DNA of 64,000 nt from Colocasia esculenta (Eukaryota; Streptophyta; Magnoliopsida; Alismatales; Araceae): positions 68,950,015 to 69,014,014 of the forward strand of contig CM024756.1 of assembly GCA_014218235.1 (NCBI GenBank), written 5' to 3'. Positions 57,429-64,000 of the stretch are shown piece by piece. A program made the position numbers and the translations under genes. How positions within the stretch are numbered: position 1 is the first letter of the stretch; each line of letters starts with the position of its first letter. The notes beneath the pieces are model-generated. The model was given only the letters and a program-made list of their open reading frames with translations, was not told the origin of the DNA and ran no database searches.

Positions 57429-60383
57429 TGTCACGCCCCAACGCGGAATATCAGAGCGCGAAGGCATTTGCAAGAAAAGGTATAGAGCATATACTAGACA
57501 TCAAACCATTGCACATTGAATATTACTAAAGCAAATCTTTCTCATTAATAATTTTCCAAATGTCTAGTTACAACCACTAATATCAGAGCCATTCTATAGG
57601 GCCCAATTACATTGCAATAAATGGAAATAACTAACTACAAACTCTAAAATGACATAGTGACTCGAGGGTACTCCTGGCTTCACTCTTGGTCATTCCCTTC
57701 CTCGTGAGTGTATGTGTCATCCTCGGTCTCACCTGAGAACACAACATCAAATAATGTAGGGTGAGCGATAACGCCCAGTAGGACTTAGATCTCAGGCTCA
57801 AGCAGGCTTAAATAATTAACACATTTAATGGCAGAGTATCTAAAGATAGCAGGTACAAGAGAGTCAAAATATAGCAAGAGATAGCACACATGTAACAGGA
57901 TAGTACAATAGCACGAGATCGAGTATAGTTTCCAAAAATAGCACAAGTATCGAATATAGCACGAATAGCAGGATGGCCATAGCACAACTAGCACAAGTAT
58001 GGTAATAGCACGACGAGTATAGCACTTGTTTGTCATTCTAGACATCGAGAGAGTATAGCACGTTTTGTGCTTTGATTGTCATGTAGATAGTCGAGATAGA
58101 TAACACTTGAGTGTAATGCCAAACACTCTGATCATTTAACTCCCATGGGCACTAGCACTTTCGGGCGCACATCCCAGGACCTGATTGGGCCCTTTATATA
58201 TTGCCAGGCATTGGTTATATTGTTTATCTTTAGACAATCAGTCAATGGCCAATATAGAGTACCAAGAATTAGTTGTGAGCACTAGATGAATAGACGAGAT
58301 AGTAGAGTGAATGTGAATAGACGAGTGAGTAGAGTACAGATGAGAGCTAGTGGACATTCCACGTAATGCGACGAGTAAACAGGCGATAGTAACAGTTGCA
58401 CAACACGCGCACTTGGTGTTGGCAGTCAGGTGGAACTCACGATCTTCCCACTGGCCATGTTATGCACAAGTCCAGAGGTTCGACGTAATTCAAGGTAAGA
58501 GCGAACTTTTAATAGCCGTTTGGACCATATAGATCCCTAAAGATGTAATGGGTGTTAGGGTACAACCGGCTCGTCGACCATGTGGGAATCCATGATCAGA
58601 GGAGATATACGGAGGCCTTGTGAAAGGGTTCACTAGTCCGGAGAAAGGAACATCCGACGGAGAGTTCACCACAAGCCAAGTAAAATGTGTATATATGAAC
58701 AGTTACTCGACGTTCTAGAGGAATTCTAGAACAGTGGAGCGTCGATATCGGTATATAAACAACGCAAGAAACGAATACAAGTCCTTTAAAAAAGGGCCAT
58801 TAATATACTTTATTGCAATAAATTACCAGATACATTATGAGATATTTATTCCAGATTTCAGTCATATATGGGTGGTTCATGTGTGTGTATGTGTAAGAGA
58901 AATCATAGATAGAAATAAGTCGTGAATTTGTATTTTAAATCATTCAATGTAGCTCCATTTTTTTTAAAACAAGTTTTACTGGGCGTATAACTGTAAAAAG
59001 TCGTAAGAATTATTTAGAAAGCGACAGAAATAATTTTTATGGGTTTTAATCAAAAACCTGTGAAGGCGACATAGGCCTGTAAGGATAGCGACATGGTCAG
59101 GCCAGATCGCGACAGGGTCTGGTGCAGGTCGCGACAGGGCTGTCTGTTCAGGCGGCCAGAACGCGACGGGGTGTCCTATCATGTTCAGAACGCGACAAGA
59201 AAGGCATCGCGACGGGCTTGAGAACGCGACCTGTCGGGCCGTCGCATTCTCAGGTCCGTGGCCTGAGTCTGACAGAGCTCTGATCTGTCTTGGATTACGG
59301 TCCAGAAACTTGCGTTTTTGACATAGGGTAGTTCAGAAAATCATACCTAATTGTATACACTACGAAAAATCATGAAACCAATTTTAAACTGATCTAGACA
59401 TGCAAGGGTACTTCCAGTAATTAGGAATTTGGAAATAATCATGGTATCGATATAGTTCTACTAAGTTGAACAAGAAGCAACCTGATTCCTGGTGCAGCAG
59501 AGATGAATGATTTAATTCGGGCAACATGCTTCATAAAAATTAGGGCTTTTAGGGGCAAAATATCCCTATCTACGTGAAGTATTTACAGAAAAAAATTTCG
59601 TAGCATGGGATCAAGTATGCATAGGGATTTGAATTAAACATGATGTCTCGGGGTAATCATGTTTGCAGATCTTCAAAAATCAAGAACAAAATATTGGCTT
59701 GATGAAAAATTATGAAACAAGAGGGCTTTTGTTCCTGGTGATTGGAACTACCTATAGATGGATTTGTTTTGGTTTGCTTATGAGAATCCCTACCTTTGAC
59801 TCGATTTATCTTCTAGGGCTTAGAACTCCAAGAACGAAGGAAGAAGCTCCAAGAACTCCTTCTTCCCATGAGATCTTCTCCTCCTTGGCCTCTTCTCCAC
59901 GTCCAACAACCTTTGACAACGAGCTAGGGTCAGCCAAGAGGGTTTAAGAAGTGTATTTATATAAATACAAGTTCCTATTCCTACTACTACTCAAATTCCT
60001 CTTAATTCCGAGATTTCCTAACTCCATCTTTCCTCTGTTGCTTTCCAATCTCTAATTGGGTTAGGATAGTGTCTAAATTCGTGCTAGACTATATGGGGTA
60101 GGTTTAAGAATCCTATTCCAACTCTAATTGTCACTTTATTGCTTTAATAACCCCATTTCCAATTATGAGATAATTAAACTTTGAATTTAGGGTATTTTCT
60201 TATTATTCTCCCTTTGTAAATTCATATTTTGACCCAATAAATTCTAGAGGTCCATTAAGCAAAGCCCATACTCTTTTCCATTTAATGGGTTTTATTTAAT
60301 GCTCTTTTCATTTAAATATCCATTTAGCTAGGTTTTAATTTCTTTATTTAAATTTTTTTTTCTTAAAAATTCAGGTTGCTACA
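57429..60383 (-). repeat. solo Ty3-type LTR inserted in the copia 2 extra gene
   Basis: On the minus strand it runs from TGTAGCAACCTGAATTTTT (60383) to GGGGCGTGACA (57429), 2955 bp, with no internal domain. The flanks GGCAT (57424-57428) and TGCAT (60384-60388) share four of five bases. A TATA box TATATAAATA lies near 59958, a GCGACAGGG/GCGACATGG array at 59060-59240, and TCTCAGGTGAGACC at 57725-57741 (reverse), about 305 bp before the end. A lone LTR with a duplication indicates recombination between the LTRs of a former full element. Confidence 0.82.
59060..59240. repeat. GCGACA motif array
   Basis: About nine copies of CGCGACAGGG, GGCGACATAGG or ACGCGAC-type units occur in 180 bp. They resemble the GGCGACAT units of the Ty3 element at 14823-24021 but lack its hairpin structure. 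They lie downstream of the TATA box. Confidence 0.75.
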
Positions 60384-61690
60384 TGCATCTTCCATGGGTA
60401 CATCCATATGCACAGCTGCAGTTTGTTCCTCCTAGATAGGAGGATCTTCCATATGAATATCATTGCGGCCGGATGCCACATCTGTATTTGCTTGATCTTG
60501 CTCCCACTGAGTAGGAGCATCTTCCACTTGATCATTTTCAACATTAATTTCTTGCTCCCCCGAATGGGAGCTTCATCCAAAACAACATCTTCAGTGTGGC
60601 CCTATGTCACAGCTTCTGCAATGTGAACTTCACTAGCTACTGGATCCCTCAAGGAGCTATGGATGGATTCGAGTACATTTCTGAGTATTGAGCCTACTCG
60701 AGAAGAGGGAAGAGGATCCTCTGAACTACGCCCAACAGGCTCAACGTCCTCAGGAGGAATATCCTCAATCCTACTGCTTGATACTGCTACTGCTGGCTTT
60801 TTTGAACTACGACTAATGTTGCTGCTGGTTCTGCTACTTGGACTTCTTGGGCTTCGCCAATGTTGGCTTCACCCTCAGCCACAAAAGTCTTCGTCCAAAC
60901 CCCATTGACAACTGGAAAACCGCTTTTCCTTAAATTTCTGGACCGGATTGCTTAGCCCATCTTTTCAGACACATCTCCTACTACACTTATGCCCTAGTGC
61001 TGAAAAATCTTCGTCAGGAGATGGGCATAGGGTAGAGAAACATTCAGCTTGCTCTATGTGTCCCATACCAGTGCGCTTGCAAACTTCATCCTTTCAATCA
61101 TGAGCTTTGCCGTGTTGATTTCTTGGTTCTTGATGGCCCAGAACATTAAATCTGAATCAACCCTAGTGCAAGTTGAAAAAGTAGCACTTCTGGGAACCAC
61201 AATCTGAAAAACTACAAAGTGCAAGATGCGATTGAATGCATTCAATGGTTTACATCAATCTTTTCATCTTTCAGTCTGAACTCGGGACCAACTATCCCTA
61301 AACCCTTTTCTTGGATATTCACAATGTGAGCTCCACTGTGTCCGGAGGTTGTCACACCAAAGAGAGATGCTAATAAGTCTCGTGTGACCCTAATCTGGGT
61401 TCCCTTGACCATGGAAGTCAACGTCCCGTCTGCCTCTGACTTAAGACACACATAAAAAGCTTTTACCAGGTTCGGAAAACTTACTTCAGAGATAGTGGCC
61501 ATCTTCGTCCACTTCAATCTGTCCAAAGTTTCGATGATGCTCCCCATTCCATTCTTCTGCAAATCTGCCACATCCACTGCTTTGTGACCGCATAGCTTGA
61601 TTTTCACAGACGCAAACCTTACTTTCTGCTCAGCGGTAAGAAATTCAGCTCTGTAGCCCTCGACGCTCCGAAAACACCAGAGGAGGCCAT
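60384..61690 (-). pseudogene. copia 2 extra ORF, N-terminal plant-transposon domain
   Basis: The ATG near 61690 gives MASSGVFGASRA, then after a frame change AEQKVRFASVKIKLCGHK and DRLKWTKMATISEVSFPNLVKAFYVCL. VKGTQIRVTRDLLASLFGV follows. Another frame change leads to RILHFVVFQIVVPRSATFSTC, DLMFWAIKNQEINTAKLMIERM and SLPYAHLLTKIFQH. This order (a lysine-rich start, FPNLVKAFY, ASLFGV, NRILH, INTAKLMI, SLPYxxLLTxIF) is that of the putative plant transposon domain found in copia and other elements. The stretch 61050-60384 has many stops. The gene resumes at 57427 past the solo LTR. Function unknown. Confidence 0.65.
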
Positions 61691-61699
61691 GGATTTGAA

Positions 61700-62330
61700 C
61701 GGAGAATGTTTCTGGAGGATTGGAAAGAGGAATTGAACAGAAGCCATCAAGAAATTTCTGGCGGGAAGTGGTTGAAAGCTTGAAATCCCAGAGAGTCGAT
61801 GCGGAGTCGCTAGGATATCGCCTCAGGCAGCTGAACGAGATAGAGATAAAGGTAGGAGGTGAATTGTTCTCACACAGATTTCATGATATATGAAAGGAAT
61901 AGACCTTTTTCCAAAACTGAACCGCCATTATGACAGAAAACAACAAAGTAACAAGTTCAAAAGGAATAAAGGACTTATATAAAATAGCGAACCGATAGGA
62001 GTGGCTTAACACAAAAGTTTATGTGGAAATTTGCTTAAATCCAGGGAGGAAAAATAATTAGCATTCTGATAATTTATATTTCAGTTTCATACAAATGAAT
62101 CTTTCACACTTTACACATGCCTAATTCCTTCTAAGAGATATAAACCTCTCTTCAGGCATGGGTTTTGCCAAGATATCTACTAACTAATTGTTTGTATCAA
62201 TAAATGAAATATCTATGTTACCATTAGCTACATGATCACGGATGAAATGGTATCTAACCTCAATGTGTTTAGTCCTTGAGTGTTGTACTAGATTCTTGGT
62301 TAAATTTATAGCACTGGTGTTGTCACATAA
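61700..62330. other. spacer between copia 2 pol and extra ORF
   Basis: No gene is seen. On the minus strand it is the sequence downstream of the extra ORF's start, back to the RNase H end; AT-rich. Confidence 0.4.
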
Positions 62331-62338
62331 CAGTGGAA

Positions 62339-64000
62339 TTATCTTGATATGTAGCCTGTAATCCTCAAGTTATGCTTGATCCATAGGAGTTGTGTGCAGC
62401 AACTTCCAGCAGCTACGTACTGAGTTTCAGCTGTTGACAGTGCTACTGAATTTTGTTTCTTGGAGGACCATGATATCAGACATCCTGTAAGGAATTGACA
62501 ACAACCATTGGTGCTCTTTCTATCTATTTTGCATCTGGCATAGTCAGCATCAGAGTATCCTACTAAATTAATTTCAGAAGATTTTGGATACCAAAGACCT
62601 AAGTCATAAGTTCTAGTTAAATATCTAAAAATTCTTTTTACTGAAATTAGATGGGATTCTGTAGGATCTGCCATCAGCACACATGCATACACTAAACAGT
62701 ATATCAGGTCTACTGGCAGTTAGGTAAAGTAATGAAATATCATACCTTTGTAGATATTTTGATCTACCTTCTTTACTATCCTTGTCACTGTCCATCCTTG
62801 TTGATGTGCTCATAGGTGTTGACAGTGGCTTGGCATTATCAAATCCAAACTTCTTTAAGAGTTCCTTGGTGTACTTAGCTTGGCAGATGTGAGTCCCTTC
62901 CTTTCCTTGTTTGATTTGCAATCTAAGGAAGTAGTTGAGCTCTCCCATCATGCTCATCTCGAACTCTCCGTGCATAAGCTTCTCAAAGTACTTGCAAAGA
63001 GATTCATCAGTAGAACCAAATATTATATCATCAATATAAATTTGACAAGCAATATATGTTTGACTTTAGATTTGATGACAGAATACTATCTACTTACCTT
63101 GATAAAACCATGGTTTAATAGAAAAGAGCTAAGCCTTTCATACTAGGCCCTAGGTGCTTGTTTTAAACCATATAATGCTTTGTGTAATTTAAAAACATGA
63201 TTCGGAAATTAGTATCATCAAAGCCAGGAGGTTGTTCTACATAAACTTCCTCCTTAATAAAACCATTAAGAAATGCCGACTTTACATCCATTTGGAATAA
63301 TTTCACATCTAGTGCAGATGCATATGTAAGTAAGATTCTAATAGCCTCAAGTCTAGCCACAAGCGCATAGGTTTCATCGAAATCTATGCCTTCATGTTAG
63401 GAATACCCTTGAGCTACCAATCTGGCCTTGTTTCTTAAGATCACACCACTTTCATCCAATTTATTTCTGAACACCCATTTGGTGCCAATTACTGGATGAT
63501 TTGATGGTCTAGGAACAAGTGACCACACATGGTTATCTTGAACTGATTCAGTTCATCTTGTATGGTTAAAATCCAAGATTCATTAGTAAGAGCTTCATTG
63601 ACTGTCCTAGGCTCTATTGAGAAACAAAAGCTAAATAATCACATGGAATTATGTTACCTCTTGTTCTTACCCTTACAGATGGATCACCAATGATGTTTTC
63701 AGGAGGGTGATCTCTCTTATATCTCCATTCCTTTAGAAGATTTTCATGTTCTATGTCCTTTTGTTGCAACTCTTCCATAGGTGGATCTTCCTGTCCTCAA
63801 TTGATGAGTTCTTTAGCTTCTTGGACATTTCATCTGCATCATCATTATCACTATCTTCTTCCTTTCTCAAGGAAGGTTAGTTTCATAAAAAATAACGTGT
63901 ACTGACTGCTGAATCAATAATGTATGCTTATTGAACACTCTATATCCTTTAGGTTTAGAAGCATACCCCATAAAGATGTATTCATCTGATTTGGCATCTA
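62339..64000 (-). pseudogene. copia 2 reverse transcriptase and RNase H (partial)
   Basis: From the window edge the minus strand reads the end of the integrase-RT linker (DAKSDEYIFMGYASKPKGYRV near 63990), then RT: GTKWVFRNKLDESGVILRNKARLVAQG, FQMDVKSAFLNGFIKEEVYV, and a catalytic YIDD at 63027-63038 (usual YVDD with Val to Ile). EFEMSMMGELNYFL and YTKELLKKFGFDNA follow. RNase H has SDADYARCKIDRKSTNGCCQF and STAETQYVAAGSCCTQLLWIK, ending at about 62339. Frameshifts lie near 63160, 62980 and 62660. The lineage is Maximus/SIRE. Confidence 0.92.

Larger units (their letters stand above)
52786..64000 (-). mobile_element. copia element 2 (SIRE-like), 3' part, runs off the window
   Basis: Minus strand: a 3' LTR (52786-54842), polypurine tract, a long extra coding region (54970-61690, interrupted by a solo Ty3 LTR) and RT/RNase H (62339-64000). 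Gag, integrase and the 5' LTR lie beyond 64000. It is inserted in LINE A. Confidence 0.85.

Overview
This window looks like repeat-dense, probably pericentromeric or intergenic nuclear DNA from a flowering plant. Nearly every recognisable coding stretch belongs to a plant transposable-element lineage: Tekay/Del-type Ty3 chromoviruses, Maximus/SIRE-type Ty1/copia elements with extra genes after pol, and L1-like LINEs with a DUF4283 ORF1 and an RNase H tail. I found no convincing host gene, tRNA, rRNA or CRISPR array. The species cannot be named from what is visible.

Layout. 1-3564: 3' end of a Tekay-like element (integrase tail, chromodomain, 3' LTR of about 2.95 kb), plus strand. 3565-7600: tracts of GACGTC/GGACGCC motifs around an antisense plant-mobile-domain-like gene (3865-5241) that has a single in-frame stop. 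8280-9226: a gag remnant and a polypurine tract. 9227-12943: a chain of LTR pieces, namely three successive LTR heads and a SIRE-like copia LTR. 13733-24240: the 3' LTR of copia element 1 (minus), split by a nearly complete Ty3 element (14823-24021, minus, 5-bp target duplication CTAGA). 24241-32847: the copia 1 interior (env-like ORF, RT/RNase H, integrase, protease, Gag), cut in gag at 32848.

From 32848 rightward the elements are nested. A Tekay-like LTR (32848-34530) is interrupted by LINE A (34531 onward). LINE A is interrupted by a non-autonomous large-LTR element (36149-51900) with LTRs of about 4.5 kb and only 734 bp between them. One of those LTRs carries LINE B (42808-48789) with its own target duplication. 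LINE A resumes at 51901 and is cut at 52786 by copia element 2 (minus, running off the window), which itself holds a solo Ty3 LTR (57429-60383).

The elements are mostly inactive. Reading frames carry a few stops and frameshifts each, and most stops whose ancestral codon can be guessed are CAG to TAG or CGA to TGA, as expected if methylated cytosines were deaminated. Two themes recur across unrelated LTRs. Each family has its own array of short repeated motifs, usually just upstream of a TATA-like box. The Ty3-type LTRs share a YAGGTG(A) splice-like block about 300-390 bp before their 3' end. The most novel candidates are the antisense mobile-domain gene inside LTR-like sequence, the unrecognised long ORF after pol in copia 2, and the gag-only large-LTR element.
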